Origin: Nelumbo lutea
Taxonomy: Eukaryota > Streptophyta > Magnoliopsida > Proteales > Nelumbonaceae
Reading direction: 5' to 3'
DNA: 64,000 nt
Assembly (NCBI GenBank): GCA_022828595.1
Contig: JAKGHH010000006.1
Location: forward strand, 11,098,633 to 11,162,632
Shown here one piece after another: positions 1 through 10,721 of the stretch. The notes below the pieces were generated by a model, which was given only the letters and a program-made list of their open reading frames with translations, did no database searches and was not told the origin of the DNA. Numbering within the stretch: the first letter of the stretch is position 1; each line of letters opens with the position of its first letter. The translations under genes and the position numbers were made by a program.

Positions 1-309
1 ACCTGGATCCGACTTGTGTCTAGACCGAACCACTTTTTTAAAAGACCTTTTCTTCTCTCCTCTTGGGGCTAATTCGATTTTATTTGAAAAGTTTCTTACT
101 TTAGTAGCCCCCTTTTCTTGGTCAGCCGAAAGAAACTGTTCCCCTACCCCTTCTGTCTTTTCTTTTCTTTCCTCCATTCTCCTATTGGCACTTGGGAACC
201 ACCTTTCCAGCTCAACTTCTTCTTCCAGCTCTTGACTTCCCTGCCACAATGTTGCTTTGACTGTCATTGCAAGCCACAGTCTCCATCAACTGCCTTCCAC
301 CAAGTGCTC
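1..309. other. Window start, no gene recognised
   Basis: Pyrimidine-rich sequence on the plus strand with several CTT/TTC runs. Short open frames exist but show no recognisable protein. It may be the continuation of the decayed frame that lies next to it on the minus strand. Confidence 0.4.
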
Positions 310-961
310 TCATGAACGAGGAATCAAGTGTTGCTTCACCCCGACCATCCTCATCTTCACAGTGAAGAGGTTATCAAAGTTGTAACCTTTGAGTTTGTCT
401 CCTAGGGCTGTTACAACTTTTTCCAACACTTCCCCCTTCCAGATATTAAACGATAGGTCTGCCACTTTCACAACTACTCTTTGGTCATTGATTTCTATCT
501 CGTTACAAGACATATTCCACCGCTCAAATAGTGCCAAACCTTCCTGTTTTTTCATCGCTGCAAGTTCCATCGCCTCATCTCTGACGTCCACCATAGTCTT
601 GTTTTCGCAAAACGGGAGTAACACAACTGTTGCTTTGATGTGGAGCTCTTTCTTCACTGTCTCTAGAACCTCCTGCCGATCGTTCACCTTTTTCTGAAGG
701 GTGACTACATATCTATAGGCTCAGCTTCCTTTCTCTACCTCCACTGCTAGTTTGGTTGTATTCTATGAGCTCGCGACTACCAAAGAGACATTTTCTTTTT
801 CGATAGGGTCTGAGTTCCTAGTTTCAACGGTTTGGCCTTGTTCTTCTTCCACGGTTTCCACTTTACCGCCATCCTTGAAACCCTCTTTGATGAGCATCAA
901 ATAGTTTTGCAGGGACTCTCTGAACATCTTCCACCCCCTGCTATCCTTGCCTTCTGGCAAG
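310..961 (-). pseudogene. Decayed reading frame, 3' part (split by the chromovirus insertion)
   Basis: On the minus strand two frames follow one another: one from about 961 to 763 containing LCLPEGKDSRGW and MFRESL, and one from 687 to 310 containing KVADLSFNIWKG. They are separated by stops. The style (a basic WRRE-type N-terminus in the partner piece at 6142-6480, then LCLPEGKxxRGW) reminds me of a protein family common in retroelement-rich plant genomes, possibly a LINE ORF1-like or transposon-associated protein, but I cannot name it. When the inserted element and one copy of its 5-bp duplication are ignored, this piece follows the 6142-6480 piece in the same frame, so the two are halves of one older unit. 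Stop codons are present, so it is not functional. Confidence 0.5.
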
Positions 962-966
962 CATAA

Positions 967-1272
967 TGATACGTGCATGCATGCAGCAGTCGAAGACCCG
1001 ATCAAAGTGGATAGCAGCAGAAGACCCGGTCATGTTAGCTCTTAGTTGGGATAAGCCTTATCCATTCAGTTTTAATTCTGTTAGAATAGATAAGTCTTCA
1101 ATTCTGCTCCTAGATAAGTGCATTCTGTTTCCTAGATAAGTGCATTCTGTTTTTTTGTTGATAAGCTCCTAAGATTAAGGGGCAGTAGTTCCTATTTCTA
1201 CTCCCAGTTTGTAGCACCATAAGGCTATAAATATAGCCTGAATGAATGGAGTTGGCATTGGCTTTTCTGCAA

Positions 1273-1303
<31 letters not shown>

Positions 1304-1356
1304 TTTCTCCTTATTCTAGATCCTTCTCCCTCTTGTTAGATAACTTGAGCGTATCA
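967..1356 (+). repeat. 5' LTR of the chromovirus
   Basis: 390 bp, TG...CA ends. It contains a TATA-like promoter motif TATAAATAT (about 1226-1234) inside a small palindrome, a tandemly doubled 22-bp unit (about 1110-1153) built on AGATAAGTGCATTCTG, and a CT microsatellite near 1280-1303 downstream of the likely transcription start. Confidence 0.93.
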
Positions 1357-1357
1357 T

Positions 1358-1370
1358 TGGTATCAGAGCC
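1358..1370 (+). other. Primer-binding site (initiator tRNA-Met)
   Basis: TGGTATCAGAGCC begins one base after the 5' LTR. It is complementary to the 3' end of plant initiator tRNA-Met, the standard primer for many plant LTR retrotransposons. Confidence 0.9.
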
Positions 1371-1379
1371 GGTTTGACC

Positions 1380-4300
1380 ATGGACACCCGTGGAAAGACG
1401 AACGCGGAGTTCCGCAATGAGGTCAATGAAACCTTAGCATGACATGAGTCGAGCTTCGACCAAATGAACATTGTCTTGCAAGCATTGTTAACTGAACTCC
1501 AAGCCCTTCGAGCCTCACGAACCACTCCCAATACCACTCCCGAGACCAACCCCTTCGCCCATGAAGAATCCTCACAGCCCCATACTTCCCGTTCAAGCTC
1601 CACCCATGACCACTCTCATCAACACGTCAAGCTGTCATTCCCAAAATTTAATGGGGATGATCCGAGCGGTTGGATTTACAAGGCGGAGCAGTATTTTGAA
1701 TTTCAAAATATTGTTCTGGACCAACAGGTGCAGCTAGCTTCCTTCCATTTGGAAGGCATCGCCTTACAGTGGCACAGGTGGTTGACCAAGCATCGCGGAC
1801 CGCTCACATGGGAAGAACTCTCCAAAGCGGTGTTACAACGGTTCGGCCCCACCGACTACGAGGACCCATCAGAGGCATTAACCCGCCTAAAGCAAATCAC
1901 CACTGTGACGGCTTATCAAGAAGCCTTCGAGAGGCTCTCTCACCAAGTTGACGGCCTGCCCGAGAGCTTTCTCATTGGTTGTTTCATTGCAGGACTTCGT
2001 GATGACGTTCGTTTAGATGTGAAGATCAAGCAGCCTCGAACTTTGATAGAGGCGATTGGAGCGGCCCGGTTAATTGAGGAACAAAATCACTTACAGCGGA
2101 GAGCTAGCCAACCGATTCAATTCCCATCAGCCATGACAACCCAGAAGGCGTCGCCCAACCCCATGGCCGGTGTACTTGGGCCTCCACCAAGCTCGCGCGC
2201 GAACCAGGTTTCCAGTGCTCCTTCCTCAACATTCCGGCGACTCACCAACCAGGAGGCGCGAGAACGTCATGAGAAGGGGCTGTGTTACTACTGTGATGAG
2301 AAGTTCACCTCCGGCCACCGTTGTGCATGTCCACAACTGTTCATTATTGAGGATCCGGAACCGGCGGACGCGGAGACTGTCGAATCAGAGGAGGAAAACC
2401 AAGAAGCCATCCCTGAAATCTCCTTCCACGCTATTGCAGGAGCTGAGCACCTGCAAACCATACGTGTTCTTGGGAAACTGAAAAACAAGAACGTGACCGT
2501 ATTAATTGATGGCGGCAGCACTCACAACTTCATTGACCAAGCCATCGTCTCCAAGCTCGGGTTGCCAGTGAACCGAGACAAGAAATTTCAAGTTATGGTG
2601 GCCAACCGTGAAAAGATCGAGTGTATGGGGCAGTGCCGATCTCTCACCCTCGCCATTCAAGGACACCCCGTCACCGCTGACTATTATGTTCTTCCCGTCG
2701 CAGCATGCCAGTTGGTGTTGGGAGTACAGTGGCTAGAGACGCTTGGACCCGTCGAGATGGATTACAAACAACTAACCTTGACGTTCAAAAAGGAGGGACT
2801 CTCTTGCACCTTCCAAGGATTGGGACGAGCCAGCATCGAAGCCTTAACCAACAAGGAATGCAATGGGTTACAAGGTACGGGATTTTTTTTTCAAATAGTT
2901 CCTTCACATAGCAGCGGCCAACCAGGTTTTCTTCCACCCGAGATGGACCATCTTCTCACCGAATTTTCCCATGTGTTTGAGCCGCCCACAAGCCTGCCTC
3001 CTAAACGACCACATGACCACCGGATTGCACTGCTTCCCGACAAAGGACCGGTGAGTGTGAGGCCATATCGATACCTGTATTACCAGAAGACCGAAATAGA
3101 GAAGATGGTGAAGGAGCTTTTGCAGATAGGGCTGATAAGACCAAGCAATAGCCCATTCTCATCGCCGGTTTTGCTAGTGAAGAAGGCTGATGGAGCTTGG
3201 CGGTTTTGCATGGATTACCGAGCACTGAACGAAATCACTATTAAAAACAAGTATCCCATTCCCGTGATTGATGAATTATTAGATGAGCTCTACGGCACCA
3301 AATTTTACTCCAAACTAGATCTACGGTCAGGATACCATCAGATTCGAGTGCAAGAAGAAGACGTTCCTAAAACGGCTTTCCGAACACATGAAGGGCATTA
3401 CGAGTTCTTAGTGATGCCGTTCGGCTTGACGAATGCACCTGCAACTTTTCAAAGCCTCATGAACGACCTCTTCCGCCCATACCTCCGGAAATTTATTTTG
3501 GTCTTCTTCGACGACATTCTGGTTTATTCTAAATCATGGGAAGACCACCTATCTCATTTGAGAGTTGTTCTAACTGTATTATCCTCTAACAAATTATTTG
3601 CAAAAATGTCAAAATGTCAATTTGGGGTTTCGCAGGTCGAGTACTTGGGTCATGTGATTTCAGAACAAGGCGTGTCCGTTGATCCAACCAAAATACAAGC
3701 TGTTCTCGCATGGCCTACACCGACATCAGCAAAGGGGGTCCGTGGCTTCCTCGGGTTAGCAGGATATTACCGGAAGTTCATCCGCGACTTCGGAAGCATT
3801 GCAGCTCCCTTAACCCAACTGTTGACTAAAGGGGGATTTCAATGGAACGAGGCAGCAGAGCTGGCCTTTCAGCAATTGAAGAAGGCACTCACTTCACCGC
3901 CAATCCTACGTCTACCAGATTTCTCCCAACGGTTTGTGATTGAATGCGATGCGAGTGGAACCGGGATTGGCGCCATCCTCATCCAGCAAAACCGACCGGT
4001 GGCCTACTTCAGTGAAGCATTGAAAGGTTCAGCCTTGGCATTATCCACCTATGAGAAGGAGATGTTAGCTATTGTCAAAGCTGTTAAGAAATGGCGCCCA
4101 TATCTGCTTGGGAAACCATTCACAGTCCGCACCGACCAAAAAAGTCTTAAATATTTACTCGAGCAGAGGATAACAACACCGGCACAAACGCGGTGGCTGC
4201 CAAAGATACTGGGCTACGACTATGAGATCGAGTATAAAAAAGGGGCTGAGAACCAAGGTGCGGATTCCTTGTCACGTATGGCTGAATTTCAGTTTCTTTC

Positions 4301-5915
4301 CATCTCTATACCACACGCAAACTGGTGGCCGACGCTACAAGAAGAGGTCAAACAAGACACCTTTTATGGGGAATTGATGAAAAAGCGACCCTCCCACAAG
4401 TTGCTTCAACGGGATGGGGTATGGTTCAAGGGGGACAAGATTTATTTGAGCCCCACCTCCACCTTGATTTCAAAGGTGGTGGCGGACTGCCACTCATCCC
4501 CTGTAGGGGGACACTTTGGGTTTCATAAGACCCTCTCTCGCATCAAGCACAGCTTCCTTTGGCCCCACATGTGTCGGACGGTGAAGGAGTTCTTGCAACA
4601 ATGTGACGTATGTCAGCGCTTCAAAATGGGATTGCTTCAGCCATTACCAATTCCTACTCAAATGTGGACAGACATCTCCATGGACTTCATCGAAGGAATG
4701 CCTTCCTCCAATGGGTACACGGTTATCATGGTAATTGTGGATCGGTTGACAAAATATGCCCACTTCATTCCCTTAAAACACCCATTCACTGCCACCACAG
4801 TCGCGAAGGCATTTGTTGCCAACGTTGTCCGCCTACACGGAGTACCAACATCCATTGTTAGCGACCGTGACAAGGTATTCATCAGCTCATTCTGGCAGAC
4901 ACTTTTTCAGATGCATGGGACGAAATTGTGTATGAGCTCCAGTTACCACCCCCAAACCGATGGGCAAACCGAAGTTGTTAACCGGACGTTGGAGCAATAT
5001 CTACGGTGCTTTGCAGGTGACCAGCCGCGAAAATGGGTAGAGTGGGTTCCTTGGGCAGAATACAGCTACAACACCTCCACTCACTCTTCCACCAAAATGA
5101 CACCCTTCGAAGCAGTCTACGGAATCCCACCCCCTAGTCTCCTGACCTATGTACCGGGTACAGCTCGAGTAGGGGCAGTTGACGAATACTTGCGTGACTG
5201 GGACATCATCCTACGCGAGCTACAACATAACCTCCAGGTAGCCCGGAACCGGATGAAATGTCAAGTGGACCAGCACCGATGAGAAGTCTCGTTCGTAGCA
5301 GGTGACTTCGTGTATGTGAAGCTACAGCCTTACCGGCAGACCTCGGTGGCGTTTCGGCGTTCCATGAAGCTCGCCCCACGTTATTTTGGGCCGTACCCAA
5401 TCATTGAGAAGATTGATCCAGTAGCCTACCGCTTAGCCTTGCCCCCCGGCTCTCAAATCCACAATGTGTTTCATGTCAGTTTGCTGCGGAAGCACTTGGG
5501 ACCCATCACCCCTACTTCCACTCAGCTTCCTCCAATCTCGGATACTTCGACCATCCTACCCCAACCGGAAGCAATCCTGGATCGCCGTATTATTCACAAG
5601 GGCAAATACCGCCCAAAATCCGAAGTCTTGGTCAAATGGATTGGGGCGCCAGCTGAGGATGCAACCTGGGAGAATGAATGGCGCTTCAGAAAAGCTTATC
5701 CCGACTTCCTTGCGGACAAGGGTCCTTCAGGGGGGAGGAGAATGATACGTGCATGCATGCAGCAGCCGAAGACCCGGTCAAAGTGGATAGCAGCAGAAGA
5801 CCCGGTCATGTTAGCTCTTAGTTGGGATAAGCCTTATCCATTTAGTTTTAATTCTTTTAGAATAGACAAGTCTTCAATTCTGCTCCTAGATAAGTGCATT
5901 CTGTTTCCTAGATAA
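1380..5915 (+). pseudogene. Chromovirus gag-pol polyprotein, interrupted by two stops
   Basis: The first ATG after the primer site is at 1380; its frame meets TGA at 1440-1442, reopens (next ATG 1464) and runs to a second TGA at 5280-5282, after which the same frame continues to 5915, the last part lying inside the 3' LTR. Recognised in order: gag with a CYYCDEKFTSGHRC zinc-like motif (about 2283-2325); protease LIDGGSTHNF (about 2500-2530); reverse transcriptase with MDYRALNE and the catalytic FFDD box (about 3503-3514); RNase H starting FVIECDASG (about 3931); integrase HHCC zinc finger (about 4491-4615) and DDE core including YHPQTDGQTE (about 4945); chromodomain (about 5570-5710). The polyprotein is processed by its own protease; the chromodomain of this family directs integration to chromatin. 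Both stops are TGA in CpG-rich context, as expected from deamination of methylated CpG. They would remove the gag start and the C-terminal integrase/chromodomain part. Confidence 0.92.
5729..5742 (+). other. Polypurine tract of the chromovirus
   Basis: AGGGGGGAGGAGAA lies directly before the 3' LTR, where plus-strand DNA synthesis is primed. It overlaps the coding frame of the polyprotein end. Confidence 0.85.
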
Positions 5916-6048
5916 GTGCATTCTGTTTTTTTGTTGATAAGCTCCTAAGATTAAGGGGCAGTAGTTCCTATTTCTACTCCCAGTTTGTAGCACCATAAGG
6001 CTATAAATATAGCCTGAATGAATGGAGTTGGCATTGGCTTTTCTGCAA

Positions 6049-6090
<42 letters not shown>

Positions 6091-6136
6091 TTATTCTAGA
6101 TCCTTCTCCCTCTTGTTAGATAACTTGAGCGTATCA
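5743..6136 (+). repeat. 3' LTR of the chromovirus
   Basis: 394 bp, nearly identical to the 5' LTR. The differences I see are five single bases in the first 150 bp and a longer CT run. The gag-pol frame runs about 170 bp into it. Confidence 0.93.
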
Positions 6137-6141
6137 CATAA

Positions 6142-6480
6142 CATTTGTTTTCTCCCTCCTTGAAACACTTATATGATTGTAACGAACCACCCCTTTTGGT
6201 TCCATTTGAGGACTGCTTCATATTGCCGGTCCAAGGACGACATCGAACTTCTCCACCCTTGTTTCTTCACTGATAGTATATCTCCATCAACAAAACCTTG
6301 TAGCCATTGCATGGCTTCTCCAACCAAGAAAACCATAGCCATTCTCTCCTCCCTTATCTTCAGAGACCACTGTCCTTTGATTCTTTGTTCTTCCAAGACG
6401 AACTTTTTAGCTTCAACCTGCAACTCTCGTCTCCACTTGGTTGCAGTCACGAATCTTCCCGTCTCTGCCATTGGTTTCAA
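6142..6480 (-). pseudogene. Decayed reading frame, 5' part (split by the chromovirus insertion)
   Basis: The minus-strand frame starting at 6480 encodes about 103 residues with METs near the start, TKWRRELQVEAKKF, EEQRIKGQWSLKI and WNQKGWFV, ending at a TAA just before the insertion point. Past that stop the same frame reads VFQGGRKQ up to the element boundary and joins LCLPEGKD in the piece at 310-961. I do not recognise the family with certainty; it may be a transposon-associated protein. It is clearly non-functional. Confidence 0.5.
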
Positions 6481-6513
6481 CCTTCTTCAAAACCCTTCCC
6501 CGCACCAGTAATC

Positions 6514-6995
6514 CTTCCAAAAAAGCAACATATAAAACATTTTCAAGCATGTAAAACCCACAATCTCTTTTTTTTTTTCCTCAATTGCATTACTTCAAAT
6601 GGCTAATGTGATGTAAAACATCTTTCATTCTTGATTCAATGAGCCACCTTTGTACCAAGCCCTTTGAGGCAAGCCCAAACAAATCCATGTCAGGGTCTTA
6701 AATTCTTATTCTTTACACAAAAATAAATGATTTTATAATGCAACGGTCTTTTAAGAAGATATTTTACGAGGATGAATGAATGAACAACATTAGCAAATAA
6801 GAGTGTTCTTGAGGGGCTTGGTCAGGGGTTTGGGGGTGGAGCCCTTGGCCCAGCCATTAGGTTCAAAAAGGAACAAAAGGTGCAAAAAAATTAAAAAAGG
6901 TGCACACCTGGGCTGAAATGCAAGGTGCACCAGGTGGACTAGGTGCACCCCTTTTGAAAGTGTTGCACCTAGGACCTAGGTGAGGTGTGCCTTTT
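6514..6995 (+). repeat. Dispersed repeat family R1, copy A (5'-truncated)
   Basis: This copy matches 11490-11950 over its length: an AT-rich half with ACATATAAAACATTTTCAAG, then an inverted motif based on GGCAAGCCCAAACAA, then a GC-rich tail of GGTGCAC/GGCGCAC units. The copy here has A/T in many positions where copy B has CpG, consistent with age. No coding capacity. Confidence 0.7.
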
Positions 6996-7089
6996 AAATC
7001 ATTGCCTGGCCCTTTGTTTCAGATATTTGCATTTGGTTTTTCTCTTTGTTTGATTGTAGGTGGACCCCCCACTGGATGTACAAAGCTTG

Positions 7090-7527
7090 TGATACGTGTG
7101 CTGGGAGAACTCACCCCTAAAAGCTAGTTGTTAGAGGGAGGGAATCCAAGCACATATATACCACAGAACAATATCCCATACTACCGATGTCTCATATCTC
7201 ACATTAGCCTCCCATACTACCAATGTGTGACAAATGGATTGTAACATTCCAGCACACAGGCTGGCTTTGCACTAGTCCACCTAGTCTTGATCGAGCACTG
7301 CAATACTGACGTCACCACCTGTGCCACACAATTGCAACTGGGAGGCATGGTGTAGGCTCTGATACCATTTGATATGTGCCTTAGGAGAACTCACCCTTAA
7401 AAACTAACTGTTAGAGGGAGGGAACCCAAGCACATAATATACCACACAACAATATCCCACAATACTGATGTGGGATATCTCACATTAGCATCCCATACTA
7501 CCAACATGCGACAAATGGATTGTAACA
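7090..7527 (-). mobile_element. TRIM (terminal-repeat retrotransposon in miniature)
   Basis: Two direct repeats of about 157 bp (7090-7246 and 7370-7527) enclose only 123 bp. Read on the minus strand each repeat begins TGTTACAATCC and ends with GTATCA or ATATCA, and the base after the first repeat plus two leads into TGGTATCAGAGCC (7367 to 7355), a 13-base match to initiator tRNA-Met. That is the arrangement of an LTR retrotransposon with no genes. The flanks GCTTG (7085-7089) and GCTTT (7528-7532) form a 5-bp target duplication with one mismatch. The repeats have clearly diverged, so this is an older insertion that would depend on another element's enzymes. Confidence 0.85.
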
Positions 7528-7554
7528 GCTTTTTTGCCTCTTCTTTCTTCAAAT

Positions 7555-8371
7555 TGACAAAGAAGAAGGGTAGAACTCTATGGAGGTGTGTTTGGAGCTG
7601 CTATTTTCTGGACAGTTTGGGAAGAAAGGAACTCAAGAACTTTTTCTAACAAGGAAAGGAGTAAGGAGACCATTATTGAGGCAGTTATTATTAGAGTGGT
7701 GCAGTGGGTGTAAATGTGTAATCTCTGGAATTGTTTGAAGGTATGTCCACAGATATGATCACAAGGAATTGGAAGGATGTGGCTGATTGAGCCCCTGCGA
7801 AGACCAAAATTACTCTCCTTTGGTCTCCACCAGCCCTTGGGTTTGTTAAACTGAACTTTGATGGCAGTAGTGAAGATAACCCAGGGCCTTCTGGTATAGG
7901 TGGACTGGTGGAGCCTTTAGAAATGAAGAAGGCAAAGCCATTGGTCTATTTTCTGGTCCTATTGGTGTTTGTGACTCACTTTGGGCTGAGATCTTGGCAG
8001 TGATGGAGGCTATGAAGAAGGCTAAGGAGTTGAACTGTCGCAAACTTATTGTTGAAGGGGATTCAAAACTGGTTACTAGCTGGCTGTGAAAAGAAGATAG
8101 TGGTCTATGGAAGTATGTTAATGAAAAAAGATTGTTCAATCAGTTAGCACAAGCTTTGGATATTCAGATACAGTGGGTAAAGAGAAGTGCCAACTTCTTT
8201 GCAGAAACTCTTGCTAAGCAAGGGGTGGGAAGGGAACAAATGTTTTGGGCTATGTTGTAAATTGTTTGCTGTTTTCCCTAGGGGAGGGTTAAAAGGGTTT
8301 ACCTCTCCCCTTCTTCTTTGTACTCATTTCTCTAATTATTAATGAAACTTTTCTGTTATTCATAAAAAAAT
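7555..8371 (+). pseudogene. LINE 3' fragment with RNase H domain
   Basis: Plus-strand frames read TVWEERNSRTFSN (about 7606), then PALGFVKLNFDGSS (about 7828), and after frameshifts IGVCDSLWAEILAVMEAM and RKLIVEGDSKLVTSWL followed by TGA (about 7960-8088), then a C-terminal ANFFAETLAKQGV. This is the reverse-transcriptase tail plus RNase H (RVT_3 type) of a plant L1-like LINE. It ends in an A-rich stretch near 8365-8371, the LINE 3' terminus. Several frame breaks and a 5' truncation make it dead. Confidence 0.8.
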
Positions 8372-8490
8372 CTTCACTAAAAATTTTGGAGTAAAACAAA
8401 CATATTGTAGATTGAAAGTTTTATGCTTCCTGTAGTGAGAGAAAATTAAACCAACCAACCATGGAGGGTGAAGACTTATGCAGTGACTGA

Positions 8491-9489
<999 letters not shown>

Positions 9490-9564
9490 CTTTGCAAATC
9501 ACCTTGGTTCTGATGAGCAGGTAGTCCAAGTTAACATCATTTGGTGTAAGAATGTCCCCACATA

Positions 9565-10270
9565 GGTAGCTTTTTTTTGTGTGTGTGGTCTGCATACTTA
9601 AACAGAATACTTAATAATGCCAATTTGGTGAGAAGAGGAATGGCGTTAGATCCAGTCGACTGTGTACTGTGTGAAAGGCATATGGAATCTGTAGACCATT
9701 TATTGCTGCATTGCAAATTCTCTAATGAGATTTGGTCTAAATTTTGGAACCTCTTTGGGGTGAAGGGATGGAGATTGGATTCAGTCCTCACAAAACCGTC
9801 CTCACAGCCTTTTCCAGCTGTGCATTGGGAACATCTCCTTACTTGTATGTTTTTATTCATGGAGAGATGTTTCCAATACACAGCTGGGAAAGGCAGTATG
9901 GATGGTTTTGTGAGGACTGAATCCAAATTTGAAGGGGTGTTGCTTGGGTTCAGTAGAGGAGTTCATGAAGAGTTGGTGGATAGAAGGGCTGTCTAAAAGG
10001 GGAAGACTGGCCTGGAATTTGATCCTGGATATGTTTTTTTTTTTGTGCTCGTGGCGAGAAAGGAATGCTAGGACAATGTTTTTGTGGCTAGCTATACACA
10101 AGTTGTTTAAAACTACAAATTGTGGTTTCTATTTTGTATATCGAAACCATTTTGTAAACCAGGGGTTGGGATCATAGTGCTGCAGGGGTAGATTTTGTAA
10201 GTCCTGTGTACAGCAACTTGTACATGTTTTGTTATCTTTTAATATAATGCCATACTTCTTCTCGAAAAAT
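9565..10270 (+). pseudogene. LINE 3' fragment with zinc-binding reverse-transcriptase domain
   Basis: The frame from 9577 reads VWSAYLNRILNNANLVRRGM and DCVLCERHMESVDHLLLHC, the zf-RVT domain that follows the reverse transcriptase in plant LINEs (CxxC...HxxxxC). It is interrupted at about 9777 by a foldback element and resumes after 9924; a WRERNART-like end follows near 10050. The A-rich 3' end is near 10240-10270. Non-functional fragment. Confidence 0.75.
9777..9924. mobile_element. Foldback MITE (family M1, copy 1)
   Basis: A 148-bp almost perfect inverted repeat. The left arm begins GGATTCAGTCCTCACAAAAC and the right arm is its complement; the whole arm pairs through CAGCTGTGCATTGGGAACAT. 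It sits inside LINE coding sequence, so it was inserted after the LINE. I do not see a convincing target duplication. Core sequence shared with 57505-57610 and 59453-59616. Confidence 0.75.
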
Positions 10271-10721
10271 TATTTACCAACACACTGACCTTACCATTAA
10301 CTTGATTTTGATCCCCATTTATTTTGCCTAGCATTTATATTATTCCATGGATTACATGTTTTACCATTTCCTATTTACCAACTAATATTTGTTATATTTT
10401 CCTTTTGGTTGGCAATGCCATGATATGCCCATGATGCATACTTTGAAATTTTACTGTTAAAAAATTTCTCTTTCAAATATTTTTTCATCATATCCAAAGG
10501 TTGGTCTCTTCATTTATTATTTCCATCCTAATTTCATTAGGTCATAAGAGCCATTTTCCTTATACCTCTAGTCCACCATTAGGAATTTGAGCCAAATGTT
10601 TTTTTTTTAATTTTTTTTATGGCCTCAAAAGGAATTAATAAGAGCAGGATGTATGTGGTTTGAGAAGTGTTATTTTCTCCTGATTTTTTTTTCTTTTCTT
10701 TCTTCTTTTTTGTTGCCTTAG
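10271..10721 (+). other. End of an upstream NASP intron
   Basis: AT-rich sequence with no coding signal, ending in a long pyrimidine tract (10681-10717) and a TTGCCTTAG acceptor immediately before the first visible NASP exon. The donor of this intron lies outside the window or was not recognised, so the intron is longer than 10 kb if it contains everything to the left. Confidence 0.65.

Larger units (their letters stand above)
962..6141 (+). mobile_element. Ty3/gypsy chromovirus (Reina-like) LTR retrotransposon with target duplication
   Basis: The 5170-bp element runs from 967 to 6136 and is flanked by the 5-bp target duplication CATAA (962-966 and 6137-6141). LTRs begin TGATACG and end GTATCA. 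Behind the 5' LTR is a primer-binding site for initiator tRNA-Met, and before the 3' LTR a purine tract. One long frame encodes gag, protease, reverse transcriptase, RNase H, integrase and a terminal chromodomain, in gypsy order. The chromodomain, the short LTRs (about 390 bp) and the total size resemble the Reina clade of plant chromoviruses; the clade name is inference. The two LTRs differ by only about five substitutions plus a CT-repeat length change, so the insertion is young. Two TGA stops in the coding frame mean this copy probably cannot supply its own proteins. Confidence 0.95.

Noticed and set aside
1769..5400. Several overlapping open frames in other frames and on the minus strand across the chromovirus
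   Set aside because: They are shadows of the gag-pol frame; they lack motifs and codon patterns of their own.
7350..7370. GGCTCTGATACCA as part of a tRNA gene
   Set aside because: It is the primer-binding site of the TRIM on the minus strand; no cloverleaf surrounds it.
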